A stretch of 47,385 nucleotides of DNA. Origin: Clostridiales bacterium. Lineage in GTDB: Bacteria > Bacillota > Clostridia > Christensenellales > Aristaeellaceae. Under the pieces are notes generated by a model. The model made no database searches and was not told the DNA's origin. It worked only from the letters and a program-made list of their open reading frames with translations. The stretch is from the NCBI GenBank assembly GCA_004554085.1, contig SFNY01000008.1, positions 1 through 47,385 of the forward strand. Direction: 5' to 3'. The position numbers and the translations under genes were made by a program. Numbering within the stretch: position 1 is the first letter of the stretch; every line of letters begins with the position of its first letter. Positions 16,606-25,875 of the stretch are shown one piece after another.

Positions 16606-17580
16606 ATGAAACACATGTGTAAGTACATCGCAAAGCGAATCGCGCTGATGCTGTTCGTCTGCTTCATCATCATGACGATCTGCTTTGTGATGATCCGTAT
16701 GCTCCCCGACCAGCTGCCGCGCGGAAACGGCGACCAGGCCGCCGCCGTGCTGGCGATGCGCAAGGCCTGGGGCTACGACGAGCCGATCCTCACACAGTAC
16801 GTCATCTTCCTGAAGAACGTGCTGACCAAGTGGGACTGGGGTTTCTGCACCAACGTGGGCACCTTCCTGAACCCTGTGACATCGCACATCGCGCAGAAGC
16901 TTCCCCCGACCATCGCGGTCAACCTCTGCGCCATGCTCGTCAGCATTCCGCTGGGCCTGATCTTCGGCATCTATGCGGCGCTGAAGAAGAACAGGTGGCA
17001 GGATCACGTCATTTCCGTGGTCATCATGCTGTTCATCTCGGTTCCGGCCTACGTCTACGCCTTCGTCGTGCAGTACTTCCTGGGCTTCAGGCTGGGCTGG
17101 TTCCCCATCGTCGTAAACGCCGGCACCAACTATCTGGACCCGGCCATGCTCAAGTCCATGGTGCTGCCCATCATGGCCATGTCCTTCGGAACCATCGCAA
17201 GCCTCATGCGCGCGGTGAGGGCGGAGCTTACGGAGACGCTGACCAGCGACTACATGCTTCTGGCCCGCACCAAGGGTCTGACTCGCCGTCAGGCCACCCT
17301 GCGCCACGCCCTGCGCAACTCCATGGTGCCCATCATGCCCATGATCGTCGGTCAGTTCGTGGCGGTGCTGTCCGGTTCGCTGATTATTGAAAAGATCTTC
17401 GGCATCCCCGGCATCGGCAGCACCTACATCTCGTCGATCCTGGAGCGCGACTACGCCCTGTTCCTGGCGGTGAGCATGTTCTACACGGTCATCAGTCTGG
17501 TGGCCACGCTGGTGATCGACGTGAGCTATGGACTGGTGGACCCCCGGATCCGCATGGGAGGTGGCAAGAGCAATGACTAA
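16606..17580 (+). CDS. oppB: Oligopeptide ABC transporter permease OppB
   Basis: 324 residues with GGAAAGGG upstream of ATG 16606. Six membrane spans are suggested, the first at about residues 9-30 (ALMLFVCFIIMTICFVMI). The cytoplasmic EAA loop (ELTETLTSDYMLLARTKGLT) and the family C-terminus (IEKIFGIPGIG... VDVSYGLVDPRIRM) are present. It forms the translocation pore with OppC and is energised by OppD/OppF. The stop overlaps the oppC start. Confidence 0.95.
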   Translation: MKHMCKYIAKRIALMLFVCFIIMTICFVMIRMLPDQLPRGNGDQAAAVLAMRKAWGYDEPILTQYVIFLKNVLTKWDWGFCTNVGTFLNPVTSHIAQKLPPTIAVNLCAMLVSIPLGLIFGIYAALKKNRWQDHVISVVIMLFISVPAYVYAFVVQYFLGFRLGWFPIVVNAGTNYLDPAMLKSMVLPIMAMSFGTIASLMRAVRAELTETLTSDYMLLARTKGLTRRQATLRHALRNSMVPIMPMIVGQFVAVLSGSLIIEKIFGIPGIGSTYISSILERDYALFLAVSMFYTVISLVATLVIDVSYGLVDPRIRMGGGKSND

Positions 17581-19039
17581 TCCGACATTCCCGGAGCGCG
17601 CTCCGGAGAAATTCGTCTTCGTGCAGCGCACGGAGGACATCCACGACGCAAAGTTTGAAACCAGGGCCGTGGGTTACTTCGGCGATGCGTGGAGCCGCTT
17701 CAAGAAGAACAAGGGCTCTGTGGTCGCAGCGATCATCATCGTGCTGCTGATCCTCTTTGCGGTGCTCACGCCCATCTTCTCCACCTACAACATGGCGTTT
17801 ACGGACGTCTACTACACCTACGCGCTGCCCAAGAGCAAGCTCATGAGCCGCTTCGGCTTCTGGGACGGATGCAGCAGCAAGACCGTGAACCAGCAGACCT
17901 ACGACTACTACGAGGGCATGGGCGCCATCGTGAAGGTCAAGGACTGCTACGAGTCCACAGTCAACGGCCGCACCAACACCTACTACGACGTGGTGCTCGA
18001 CTCCTACCGCGCGGTGGGCTACACCTACATCAACCTGACGCCCTCCGAGTATCAGGCGGCGCTGGACTATCAGAATGAGACCGGCGTCCAGCTGTTCTAT
18101 CCCCTGGTCAACACCTCCAAGGTGATGCAGGAGATGAACAAGGACAACGCCAATTACTGGTACGAGCACGATGCCAAGGGCATCGCCAAGCGCGATGAAA
18201 ACGGCGAAGTGATTCCGATCTACAAGAAGGACGAGACCAGCCCGGATGGTCTGGCCTACTGCGCCACCAAGATGGGCGGCGCGCAGGTTCAGCTGCGCGT
18301 GAATTACTACGACTGGTTCACTTACATCAACGGTCAGGAGCCCTGCTTCCTGTTCGGCACGGACAACCTGGGCCACGACATCCTGTCCCGCCTGGCCTCC
18401 GGCGCGCGCTTCTCCCTGATGCTCAGCGTCATCGTCTCCGCCCTCAACTTCCTCATCGGCACGATCTACGGCGCAATCGAGGGCTACTACGGCGGCAAGG
18501 CGGACATGGTCATGGAGCGCATCGTGGACGTGCTCTACTCCATCCCGTACATGGTGCTGTTCTCCCTCTTGCAGCTGCGCTGGGGCAAGGAGATCGGCGT
18601 GGTGGGCGCGCTGCTGCTGGCCTTCGTGCTCACCGGCTGGATCGGCGTGGCCAGCACGGTGCGCACCCAGTTCTACCGCTTCAAGGGCCAGGAGTACGTG
18701 CTCGCTGCCCGAACCCTGGGCGCGAGCGACGCGCGCATCATCGCCCGCAGCATCCTGCCCAACTCCCTGGGAACGATCATCACGGCCTGCGTGCTGATGG
18801 TACCCAGCGTGATCTTCACGGAATCGTCCCTGTCCTATCTGGGCGTTCTGAACCTGGACTCCTCCACGCTGACCAGCGTGGGCACCATGCTTTCCAACGG
18901 ACAGACGGCGCTGTCGACCTATCCCCATGCGATCTTCTTCCCGGCGCTGTTCATTTCCCTGATGATGATTTCCTTTAACCTGTTCGGTAACGGCCTGCGC
19001 GATGCGCTCAATCCCACGTTGAGAGGAGCGGAGGAATAA
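17573..19039 (+). CDS. oppC: Oligopeptide ABC transporter permease OppC with large extracytoplasmic insertion
   Basis: 488 residues from ATG 17573, which overlaps the oppB stop by eight bases and has GGGAGG upstream. The C-terminal half is a normal OppC permease (FGTDNLGHDILSRL, EAA loop EYVLAARTLGASDARI). After the first transmembrane span (about residues 42-65) there is an insertion of about 190 residues, rich in Tyr/Asp/Thr, before the conserved permease core at about residue 262. OppC proteins are usually about 300 residues, so this is a long extracytoplasmic domain. It could contact the large OppA or substrate (inference). Confidence 0.94.
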   Translation: MTNPTFPERAPEKFVFVQRTEDIHDAKFETRAVGYFGDAWSRFKKNKGSVVAAIIIVLLILFAVLTPIFSTYNMAFTDVYYTYALPKSKLMSRFGFWDGCSSKTVNQQTYDYYEGMGAIVKVKDCYESTVNGRTNTYYDVVLDSYRAVGYTYINLTPSEYQAALDYQNETGVQLFYPLVNTSKVMQEMNKDNANYWYEHDAKGIAKRDENGEVIPIYKKDETSPDGLAYCATKMGGAQVQLRVNYYDWFTYINGQEPCFLFGTDNLGHDILSRLASGARFSLMLSVIVSALNFLIGTIYGAIEGYYGGKADMVMERIVDVLYSIPYMVLFSLLQLRWGKEIGVVGALLLAFVLTGWIGVASTVRTQFYRFKGQEYVLAARTLGASDARIIARSILPNSLGTIITACVLMVPSVIFTESSLSYLGVLNLDSSTLTSVGTMLSNGQTALSTYPHAIFFPALFISLMMISFNLFGNGLRDALNPTLRGAEE

Positions 19040-19040
19040 T

Positions 19041-20087
19041 ATGGACGAGAGAGAAAAGATCCTTCAGGCCCAGAACCTGACGGTATCCTTCCGCACCAAC
19101 GAGGGCATGGTGCGCGCCGTGCGCGGCGTCGACTTCGACCTGTACAAGGGCGAGACGCTGGCCATCGTGGGCGAATCCGGCTCCGGAAAGTCGGTCACGG
19201 CGCGGTCGCTGATGGGCATCCTTGCCCCCAACGCGGTGGTGGACGCGGGCTCCATCCTCTACGACGGCGTGGACCTGCTGAAGCTCAAGGAGGACCAGTT
19301 CCACAAGTACCGCGGCAACAAGCTGGGTATGATCTTTCAGGATCCGCTTTCCAGCCTGAACCCCATCATGAAGATCGGCAAGCAGCTGACCGAGTCCATG
19401 CTGCTGAACGAGAAGATTTCTAAAAAGGACGCGAAGGAGCGGGCGCTGAAGCTGCTGGCTGGCGTGGGCATCTCCGACCCGGAGCGCAGGTTCAACCAGT
19501 ACCCCTTCGAGCTGTCCGGCGGCATGCGGCAGCGCGTGGTCATCGCCATCGCCCTGTCCGCAAACCCAGAGATCCTGATCTGCGACGAGCCGACCACCGC
19601 GCTGGACGTGACCATTCAGGCGCAGATTCTGGAGCTCATCAACTCCATCAAGGAGGAGCGGAAGCTCTCCGTCATCTTCATCACGCACGACATGGGCGTG
19701 GTGGCCAACATGGCCGACCGCATCGCCGTCATGTACGCGGGCAAGATCGTGGAGTACGGCACTGCGGACGAAATCTTCTATCAGCCTGCCCACCCGTACA
19801 CCTGGGCGCTGCTGGCGTCCATCCCCGATCTGGACACCAAGGAGAAGCTGGAGTCCATCCCGGGCACGCCGCCCAACATGCTGTTCCCGCCCAAGGGCGA
19901 CGCCTTTGCGCCCCGGAACAAGTACGCCATGGCCATCGACTTTGAGGAGGAGCCGCCGCTGTTCCAGCTTTCGCCCACCCACTATGCAGCCACCTGGCTG
20001 CTGCATCCCAATGCGCCAAGGGTGGAGCCACCGAGAATCGTTACGGAGCGCATCCGCAGAATGCGCGCGCTGGGAGGTGAAGCGTGA
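19041..20087 (+). CDS. oppD: Oligopeptide ABC transporter ATPase OppD
   Basis: 348 residues, starting one base after the oppC stop. Walker A GESGSGKS (about residue 44), Q-loop in IFQDPLSSLNP, signature LSGGMRQRV, Walker B LICDEPTTALD and the switch histidine (ITHDMG) are intact. The C-terminal oligopeptide-type extension (HPYTWALLASIPDL) is present. It pairs with OppF to drive peptide uptake. The last bases overlap the oppF start (ATGA). Confidence 0.96.
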   Translation: MDEREKILQAQNLTVSFRTNEGMVRAVRGVDFDLYKGETLAIVGESGSGKSVTARSLMGILAPNAVVDAGSILYDGVDLLKLKEDQFHKYRGNKLGMIFQDPLSSLNPIMKIGKQLTESMLLNEKISKKDAKERALKLLAGVGISDPERRFNQYPFELSGGMRQRVVIAIALSANPEILICDEPTTALDVTIQAQILELINSIKEERKLSVIFITHDMGVVANMADRIAVMYAGKIVEYGTADEIFYQPAHPYTWALLASIPDLDTKEKLESIPGTPPNMLFPPKGDAFAPRNKYAMAIDFEEEPPLFQLSPTHYAATWLLHPNAPRVEPPRIVTERIRRMRALGGEA

Positions 20088-21151
20088 TGTCCGCTGAAAA
20101 CAGGGAGCTGCTCCGGGTGGAGCATCTGCGGCAATATTTTGCGTCCGGCAGAGCCGTCACGAAGGCTGTTGACGATGTGAGTCTCACGCTGAACAAGGGC
20201 GAGATTCTGGGCCTGGTGGGGGAGTCCGGCTGCGGCAAGACCACCACGGCGCGCTCCATCATCAAGCTCTACCAGCCCACCGGCGGCAAGGTGTGGTTCG
20301 ACGGAGAGCTGATCTCCTCGGGCGCGTGGGAGCAGCAGGAGGCGGTGCGTCAGGCAAAGAAGAAACTTAAGCAGGCGGCCCCGGAGCAGAAGCAGGCGGC
20401 CCGGACGGCGCTTGCACAGGCCAGATCGGAATGCCGCAGGGCGGAGGCCGAGTCAAGGGAGCTGCGGAGGAAGTATCCCTCCGTGACGCAGATCCAGATG
20501 ATCTTTCAGGATCCCATGGCCTCGCTGAATCCCCGCATGACCATCAAGGAGATCATCGCCGAGGGTCTGCGCATCCGGGGCAAGAAGGATGAAAAGCAGA
20601 TCGACCGGATGGTGATGGACGTGCTGGGCAAGGTGGGCCTGCTGCCGGAGCACGCCAACCGCTATCCCCACGAGTTCTCCGGCGGCCAGCGCCAGCGCAT
20701 CGGTGTGGCGCGCGCCATCATCATGGAACCGAAGATGATCATCGCCGACGAGCCGGTGTCTGCGCTGGACGTGTCCATTCAGGCGCAGGTCATCAACCTG
20801 CTGGGGCAGCTGCGCGAGGAGACGGGCATCTCCATCCTGTTCATCGCCCACGACCTGTCGGTGGTCAAGTACTTCTCCGACCGCATCGGCGTGATGTACT
20901 TCGGCCATCTGGTGGAGCTGGCGACCTCGGACGAGCTGTTCGCCCGTCCGCTGCACGGCTACACCCGGGCGCTGCTGTCGGCCATTCCCATGCCCGATCC
21001 GCACTATGAGAAGCGCCGCCGCCGCATCGTCTATCAGCAGCCGGAGTACAGCCCCGCGGAGCAGGAGCGCCTAATGCTGCGGGAGATCTTCCCGGGCCAC
21101 TTCGTGCGCTGCACCGAGGCCGAGGCGGAAGCGTTCCGGGGGCAGGCATGA
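20087..21151 (+). CDS. oppF: Oligopeptide ABC transporter ATPase OppF with coiled-coil insertion
   Basis: 354 residues from ATG 20087, preferred over GTG 20084 for its GGGAGG spacing and ATGA coupling to oppD. Walker A GESGCGKT, signature FSGGQRQRIG and Walker B IIADEPVSALDVS are present. Between Walker A and the Q-loop (about residues 85-128) lies an Ala/Lys/Gln/Glu/Arg-rich stretch predicted to be a coiled coil; E. coli-type OppF lacks it. The C-terminal extension (GYTRALLSAIPMPDP) confirms the peptide-transporter subfamily. Confidence 0.95.
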   Translation: MSAENRELLRVEHLRQYFASGRAVTKAVDDVSLTLNKGEILGLVGESGCGKTTTARSIIKLYQPTGGKVWFDGELISSGAWEQQEAVRQAKKKLKQAAPEQKQAARTALAQARSECRRAEAESRELRRKYPSVTQIQMIFQDPMASLNPRMTIKEIIAEGLRIRGKKDEKQIDRMVMDVLGKVGLLPEHANRYPHEFSGGQRQRIGVARAIIMEPKMIIADEPVSALDVSIQAQVINLLGQLREETGISILFIAHDLSVVKYFSDRIGVMYFGHLVELATSDELFARPLHGYTRALLSAIPMPDPHYEKRRRRIVYQQPEYSPAEQERLMLREIFPGHFVRCTEAEAEAFRGQA

Positions 21152-21528
21152 GGCGGCATCTGGGCAAGCTGATCGCCCTGCTGTGCGGCGCTGCGCTGTT
21201 CCTGCTCAGCATGCTCTATCAGAAGCCTGCGCAGATCTCCGGCGCGCGGGAATGGCTGCGCATCCTGAGCAATGCTTTTCTCCTGCCCGGCGTGCTGCTC
21301 AGCGGCCTCAGCGCCCTGCTGTGGATCTCCGGGGAGGGCCTGTTCGACGGCCTCCGCTACACCATGTCCAGCCTGATGGCGCGGCTGCGCGGCATGGACA
21401 AGAGGTACGCCTCCTATTTCGACTACACCCGGCGGGAGAAACGCAAGCGCACGGGCAATCCGCTGCTGCTGCCCGGCCTGTTCTTCCTCGCTGCGGCGAT
21501 CCTGATGACGCTATTCTACTATCTGTAA
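21148..21528 (+). CDS. Small membrane protein, DUF3899-like
   Basis: 126 residues, start coupled to the oppF stop (ATGA). Three hydrophobic helices are visible (IALLCGAALFLLSML, AFLLPGVLLSGLSALLWI, PGLFFLAAAILMTLFYYL), with a basic cytoplasmic loop YFDYTRREKRKR between the last two. This matches DUF3899-type proteins of Clostridia, whose function is unknown. Its place at the end of the opp operon suggests co-expression, not proven function in transport. Confidence 0.75.
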   Translation: MRRHLGKLIALLCGAALFLLSMLYQKPAQISGAREWLRILSNAFLLPGVLLSGLSALLWISGEGLFDGLRYTMSSLMARLRGMDKRYASYFDYTRREKRKRTGNPLLLPGLFFLAAAILMTLFYYL

Positions 21529-21531
21529 GAC

Positions 21532-21572
21532 GAACCGTCCTCCTTCCGATTCTGTTCGGTGGGGGACGGTTC
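21532..21572 (+). terminator. Terminator candidate after the opp operon
   Basis: A 12-bp stem with one G-U pair (21532-21543 with 21561-21572) begins four bases past the last stop. The T-run is poor (ATTCTAC). Confidence 0.5.
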
Positions 21573-21592
21573 ATTCTACATGCAGGTCGCAT

Positions 21593-21645
21593 ATCCGAAA
21601 ACAAGTGCGCCCCCTGCGCGAGACGCTGACTCGCACAGGGGGCAC
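21593..21645 (-). terminator. Terminator of the minus-strand sugar transporter operon
   Basis: On the minus strand a long GC stem (arms within 21605-21622 and 21629-21644, two-base bulge) is followed by ACTTGTTTTC. It lies about 25 bases beyond the permease stop and faces the opp terminator. Confidence 0.6.
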
Positions 21646-21669
21646 GGTTCGTATGGCTTGGTGCAGGGC

Positions 21670-22857
21670 TTACTTCTTGTGGCCGATGCGGGACAGGAAG
21701 GGGATTTGCACCTTCTGCTTGGAGATCACGTCGAAGGCGACGGCCGCCAGCAGAACCAGGCCCTTGACGACCTGCTGGGCGTCCTGGGAGATGCCCAGGA
21801 TGGACATGGCGTTGTTCAGCACGCCCATGATCAGCGCACCGATGAGCGCGCCGCCCACGGTGCCCACGCCGCCGTAGGCGGAGGCGCCGCCGATGTAGCA
21901 GGAGCCGATGGCGTCCAGCTCAAAGCTCTGGCCGGCCTGCGGGGAAGCGCCGTTCAGGCGGGCGGAGAAGGTGATGCCAGCCACCGCCGCCAGGAAGGAC
22001 ATGTTCACATAGGCCAGGAAGAGCATGCGGTTGGTGTTGACGCCGGAGAGCTGCGCGGCCTTCTCGTTGCCGCCGATGGCGTAGAGGTGGCGGCCCATGA
22101 CGGTCTTGCTGGTGATGAAGCTGTACACCAGCAGCACGATGGCCAGCGTGATGAACACGGTGGGGATGCCGCGATAGCGGGACAGGGTGTAGAACAGCCA
22201 GAGCACCGCTGCGGCGATGACGACGGAGCGCAGCACGGTGGACACGATGGACTCCAGCTCATAGCCCTTCTTCTTGCGGTTGATGCGGTTGTAGAACTGA
22301 AGCGCGACGTAGACCACGGCCATGAGGATGCCCACGACCAGGCAGATGGTCTTGCGGCTGTCGGCGGTGCCGATGAAGCCGGTGGTGAGCAGCATGTAGG
22401 AATCCGGGAAGGGCGAGATGGTCAGGCCCTTGAGGATCATGAGGGTGAGTCCCCGGAACACCAGCTGACCGGACAGGGTGACGATGAACGCCGGGATGCG
22501 CACGTAGGCGATCCAGAAGCCCTGCCAGAAGCCGATCAGGATGCCGATCAGCAGGCACAGGATCACGGAGAGATAGGTGTTCCAGCCCCAGGTGATGATA
22601 AACGTACCCGCGCAGGCGCCGATGAGCGCCACGGTGGAGCCGACGGCCAGGTCGATGTTGCCGCCCGTCAGAATGCACAAAAGCATACCGACGGCCAGGA
22701 TTACGATGTAGGCGTTCTGGTTGATGAGGTTGGAAACGTTCATGGGCTTGATCAGGATGCCATTGGTGAGGATGGTGCCCAGCACGATAATGGCAACCAG
22801 AACGATCAGCATCATGTACTGCTTCAGAAGTTGGGTTACGGACAGTTTCTTATTCAT
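21670..22857 (-). CDS. mmsB: Multiple-monosaccharide ABC transporter permease (MmsB-like)
   Basis: 395 residues from ATG 22857, whose ATGA overlaps the stop of the ATPase gene. It is a BPD_transp_2 family permease with many hydrophobic helices, the signature GGNIDLAVGSTVAL, a long central region (KTVMGRHLYAIGGNEKAAQLSG) and GGASAYGGVGTVGGALIGALIMG. Its length exceeds RbsC (about 320) and fits the MmsB/GguB group that partners MmsA and ChvE. Sugars such as xylose, galactose or arabinose are typical for that group, but the substrate here is not shown. Confidence 0.88.
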   Translation of the reverse strand: MNKKLSVTQLLKQYMMLIVLVAIIVLGTILTNGILIKPMNVSNLINQNAYIVILAVGMLLCILTGGNIDLAVGSTVALIGACAGTFIITWGWNTYLSVILCLLIGILIGFWQGFWIAYVRIPAFIVTLSGQLVFRGLTLMILKGLTISPFPDSYMLLTTGFIGTADSRKTICLVVGILMAVVYVALQFYNRINRKKKGYELESIVSTVLRSVVIAAAVLWLFYTLSRYRGIPTVFITLAIVLLVYSFITSKTVMGRHLYAIGGNEKAAQLSGVNTNRMLFLAYVNMSFLAAVAGITFSARLNGASPQAGQSFELDAIGSCYIGGASAYGGVGTVGGALIGALIMGVLNNAMSILGISQDAQQVVKGLVLLAAVAFDVISKQKVQIPFLSRIGHKK

Positions 22858-24401
22858 TTGCCGATCTCTCCCTTGCTCGCCTGCATAATCCGATCCATGA
22901 TCTTCTCCTGCGTGGCCTCCTCGCGGGTGAATTCGCCCACGATCCTGCCCTCGCACATCACATAGGTTCGGTCGCACATGCCCAGAATCTCAGGCAGCTC
23001 CGAGGAAACCATCAGAACCGACTTGCCCTGGGCGACCAGATCGTTGATGATGCAGTAAATTTCGTATTTTGCGTTGACGTCGATGCCTCGGGTGGGCTCG
23101 TCCAGCATCATGATGTCCGGCTGTGCGAACATCCACTTGCCGATGAGCACCTTCTGCTGGTTGCCGCCGGACAGATTGCCCACAACCTGCTCCACGCTCG
23201 GCGCCTTGACTCCCAGCTTCCTCTTGTACTCGTCCGCCGCCTGGTACTCCTTGTCCACGTCCACCACGCCGCGCTCGCTGACGAAGTCCAGCCGCGCCAG
23301 GGTGGTGTTGTGCTTGATGGAGTCGCTCAGCACCAGGCCGTCGCCCTTTCTGTCCTCGGTGATGTAGGCAAGGCCCGCCTGAATTGCCTCGGACACGTTG
23401 CTCAGGTAGACCTCCTTGCCGTCGATGAGCAGCTGGCCGGAGATCTTCGTGCCGTAGGCGCGGCCGAACACGCTCTTGCACAGCTCGGTGCGGCCCGCGC
23501 CGATCAGGCCCGCGATGCCCACGACCTCGCCCTTGCGCAGCGTGATGGACACGTCGTCCACGACCTTGCGCTCAGTGTAGAGGGGATGATAGACCGTCCA
23601 GTTCTTGACCTCCATGGACACCTCGCCCACCTTGGGCTGTCGAGGTGGGAAGCGGTTGGTGAGGTCGCGGCCCACCATGCCCTTGATGATGCGCGGCTCG
23701 GAGATCTCGCCGGCGTTCTTGTCCAGCGTCTCGATGGTGGATCCGTCGCGGATGATGGTGATCTTGTCCGCAACGTAGGCGATCTCGTTGAGCTTGTGGG
23801 AGATGATGATCGAGGTGATGTTCTTCTCCTTGCGCAGGCGCAGCAGCAGATCCAGCAGGTTCTGCGCGTCCTGCTCGTTCAGCGAGGAGGTGGGCTCGTC
23901 CAGGATCAGCAGGCGCACGTCCTTGGCCAGCGCCTTGGCGATCTCCACCAGCTGCTGCTTGCCCACGCCGATGTCCTTGATCAGCGTGTTGGGATTCTCG
24001 TGAAGGCCCACGACCCGCAGATACTGTGCGGCGCGCGCGTAGGTCTCGTCCCAGTCGATCACGCCGCGGCGGGCGCGCTCGTTGCCCAGGAACATGTTCT
24101 CCGCAATGGAGAGATAGGGCACCAGCGCCAGTTCCTGATGGATGATGACGATGCCCAGCTTCTCCGAATCCTTGATGGTTTGGTGGCGGCACTCCTTGCC
24201 GTCATAAATAATTTGGCCCTCGTAGCTTCCATAGGGATGGATGCCGGAGAGCACCTTCATCAGCGTGCTTTTTCCAGCGCCGTTTTCGCCGCAGATCGCA
24301 TGGATTTCGCCCTCTTCCACGACAAGATTGACGTTCGACAGCGCTTTCACGCCCGGAAATTCCTTGGTGATGGATCGCATTTCCAAAAGCGTTTTGGCCA
24401 T
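22854..24401 (-). CDS. mmsA: Multiple-monosaccharide ABC transporter ATP-binding protein (MmsA-like)
   Basis: 515 residues with AAGGGGGAA upstream. Two ATPase halves are present, as in RbsA/XylG/MglA. The first has Walker A GENGAGKS and Walker B ILDEPTSSLNE. The second has a degenerate Walker A GLIGAGRTE, the signature LSGGNQQKV and Walker B LDEPTRGIDV. It energises import of the sugar bound by the upstream ChvE-like protein. A 156-base gap with a hairpin separates it from that gene. Confidence 0.93.
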   Translation of the reverse strand: MAKTLLEMRSITKEFPGVKALSNVNLVVEEGEIHAICGENGAGKSTLMKVLSGIHPYGSYEGQIIYDGKECRHQTIKDSEKLGIVIIHQELALVPYLSIAENMFLGNERARRGVIDWDETYARAAQYLRVVGLHENPNTLIKDIGVGKQQLVEIAKALAKDVRLLILDEPTSSLNEQDAQNLLDLLLRLRKEKNITSIIISHKLNEIAYVADKITIIRDGSTIETLDKNAGEISEPRIIKGMVGRDLTNRFPPRQPKVGEVSMEVKNWTVYHPLYTERKVVDDVSITLRKGEVVGIAGLIGAGRTELCKSVFGRAYGTKISGQLLIDGKEVYLSNVSEAIQAGLAYITEDRKGDGLVLSDSIKHNTTLARLDFVSERGVVDVDKEYQAADEYKRKLGVKAPSVEQVVGNLSGGNQQKVLIGKWMFAQPDIMMLDEPTRGIDVNAKYEIYCIINDLVAQGKSVLMVSSELPEILGMCDRTYVMCEGRIVGEFTREEATQEKIMDRIMQASKGEIGK

Positions 24402-24517
24402 TCGTGTTCCCCCTTTTCATTCACCGGAAGTGCATCCGGTGAAGCGCGGAGCCGGCGCACACGGGCCGCGTCCCGCACCTTTTCTTCAGACTACATCGAA
24501 AGTGGTCTGAACAGCAA

Positions 24518-24538
24518 AGGGCGGATATAATCCGCCCT
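24518..24538 (-). promoter_or_regulatory. Hairpin between the chvE-like and mmsA genes
   Basis: A 9-bp stem (24518-24526 with 24530-24538, triloop) starts about 20 bases after the binding-protein stop. On the minus strand it is followed only by a weak TTTGCTGTT, suggesting partial termination or mRNA protection so the binding protein is made in excess. Confidence 0.55.
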
Positions 24539-24557
24539 CTGCACGATTGACTTGGAA

Positions 24558-25607
24558 TTAGCCAGCCAGCTGGTCAGCGGTGTAGTAACCGGAGTCGATC
24601 AGCAGCTCCTGATAGTTGTTGACGTCCGCGAACACGGGCTCACAGAGGTAGGACGGAACGACCTTCACGCCGTTGTCATAGGTCTCGGTGTCGTTGACCG
24701 GAACTTCCTCGCCGGACAGGATGGCGTCCACCATCTTGACCACCTGGGTCGCCAGGGTGCGGGTATCCTTGAACACGGACATGGCCTGATAGCCGGCGAT
24801 GATGTTCTTGGTGTTGGTCACGTCGCAGTCCTGACCGGTAATGACCGGGAACTCCTCGAGGGTGAAGCCAGCGGCCTTCAGGGAGTTGGTGATGCCCAGA
24901 GCCAGGGAGTCGTTGGGGGAGAGCACGATGTCCGGGGCAACGCCGTCGGAGTAGTAGGCGGTCAGCAGGTTGTCCATGCGGGCCTGAGCATCGTCGGTAC
25001 CCCAACCCAGGATGGCGCAGGTCTGGAAGTCGGTCTGGCCGGACTTCACAACCAGCTTGCCGGACTCAACGTAGGGGCTCAGCACGTCCCAAGCGCCCTG
25101 ATAGAAGTACAGCGCGTTGTTGTCGTCCGGAGAGCCGCCGAAGACTTCCATGGTGTAGGTCTCGGTGGTGTTGTCCAGATCGAACTTGTCCTTGATGAAG
25201 TTGCCCTGGATGGTGCCGACCATGTAGTTGTCGAAGGTGGCATAGTAGTCCACGGCGTCGGTGTCGGTGAGCAGGCGGTCATAGGCGATGACCGGGATGC
25301 CCTCTTCCTTCGCAGAGGCCAGCACGGTGCCCAGCGCGGAGCCGTCGATGGAGGCGACGACCAGAGCGTCAACCTCGTTGAGGATCATGTTCTCGATGTC
25401 GGAAACCTGCTTGGCAACCTCATTGTTGGAGTAGGTCAGGATGACCTCGTAGCCGGCCTCTTCCAGCTGGGCCTTCATGTTGGCACCATCCTGGTTCCAA
25501 CGCTGCAGGTCCTGGGTGGGCATTGCAACGCCAACCTTGCCTTCTGCGAGCGCAGCGCCGGCCAGAACCAGCATTGCGACCAGAACGAGAGAGAGAATCT
25601 TCTTCAT
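24558..25607 (-). CDS. chvE: ChvE-type sugar-binding protein
   Basis: 349 residues; AAGGAGG lies upstream of ATG 25607. A signal peptide (MKKILSLVLVAMLVLAGAALA) ends in ALA-E with no cysteine, so no lipobox. The mature part is a Peripla_BP_4 sugar-binding protein with family features of ChvE: VGVAMPTQDLQRWNQDG, ALVVASIDGSAL, VIAYDRLL and PVITGQDCD. It delivers a monosaccharide to MmsB/MmsA. Transcription starts at the near-consensus promoter at 25677-25705, and a ROK regulator lies upstream in the same direction. Confidence 0.92.
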   Translation of the reverse strand: MKKILSLVLVAMLVLAGAALAEGKVGVAMPTQDLQRWNQDGANMKAQLEEAGYEVILTYSNNEVAKQVSDIENMILNEVDALVVASIDGSALGTVLASAKEEGIPVIAYDRLLTDTDAVDYYATFDNYMVGTIQGNFIKDKFDLDNTTETYTMEVFGGSPDDNNALYFYQGAWDVLSPYVESGKLVVKSGQTDFQTCAILGWGTDDAQARMDNLLTAYYSDGVAPDIVLSPNDSLALGITNSLKAAGFTLEEFPVITGQDCDVTNTKNIIAGYQAMSVFKDTRTLATQVVKMVDAILSGEEVPVNDTETYDNGVKVVPSYLCEPVFADVNNYQELLIDSGYYTADQLAG

Positions 25608-25676
25608 AGTTCTATTCCTCCTTGAAAATATATCTAAGGGCACCTGCCCCAGATAGCAAAACCAAGTACAAGTCAT

Positions 25677-25705
25677 ATTGTAACATATTATATACATATT
25701 GTCAA
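25677..25705 (-). promoter_or_regulatory. Promoter of the chvE-mmsA-mmsB operon
   Basis: Minus strand: TTGACA (25700-25705), a 17-base spacer, TACAAT (25677-25682). The surrounding sequence is strongly AT-rich, suitable for a ROK operator. Confidence 0.75.
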
Positions 25706-25799
25706 TCAAAAATTCGTCAAATCGCTGCGTTTGGGGCCTCGCGATTTTCCGCTCAACGCTGGGAGAAATGGCGCAGACGACATCTCAGAGGATACAATT

Positions 25800-25838
25800 C
25801 AAATGAAAGCCGCGCAGTCCATTTGGATTCTACGCGGC
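25800..25838 (-). terminator. Terminator of the ROK regulator gene
   Basis: Minus strand: a 9-bp stem with one mismatch (25830-25838 with 25809-25817) is followed by TTTCATTT. It lies about 40 bases past the ROK stop and separates it from the chvE promoter. Confidence 0.55.
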
Positions 25839-25875
25839 GTATCTATGTAATATAATATTATAGCAATGCTAACGC

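Noticed and set aside
14143..17640. A 1165-codon minus-strand frame opposite oppA and oppB
   Set aside because: Antisense shadow of well-supported opp genes; it spans two genes and an intergenic region and has no family features.
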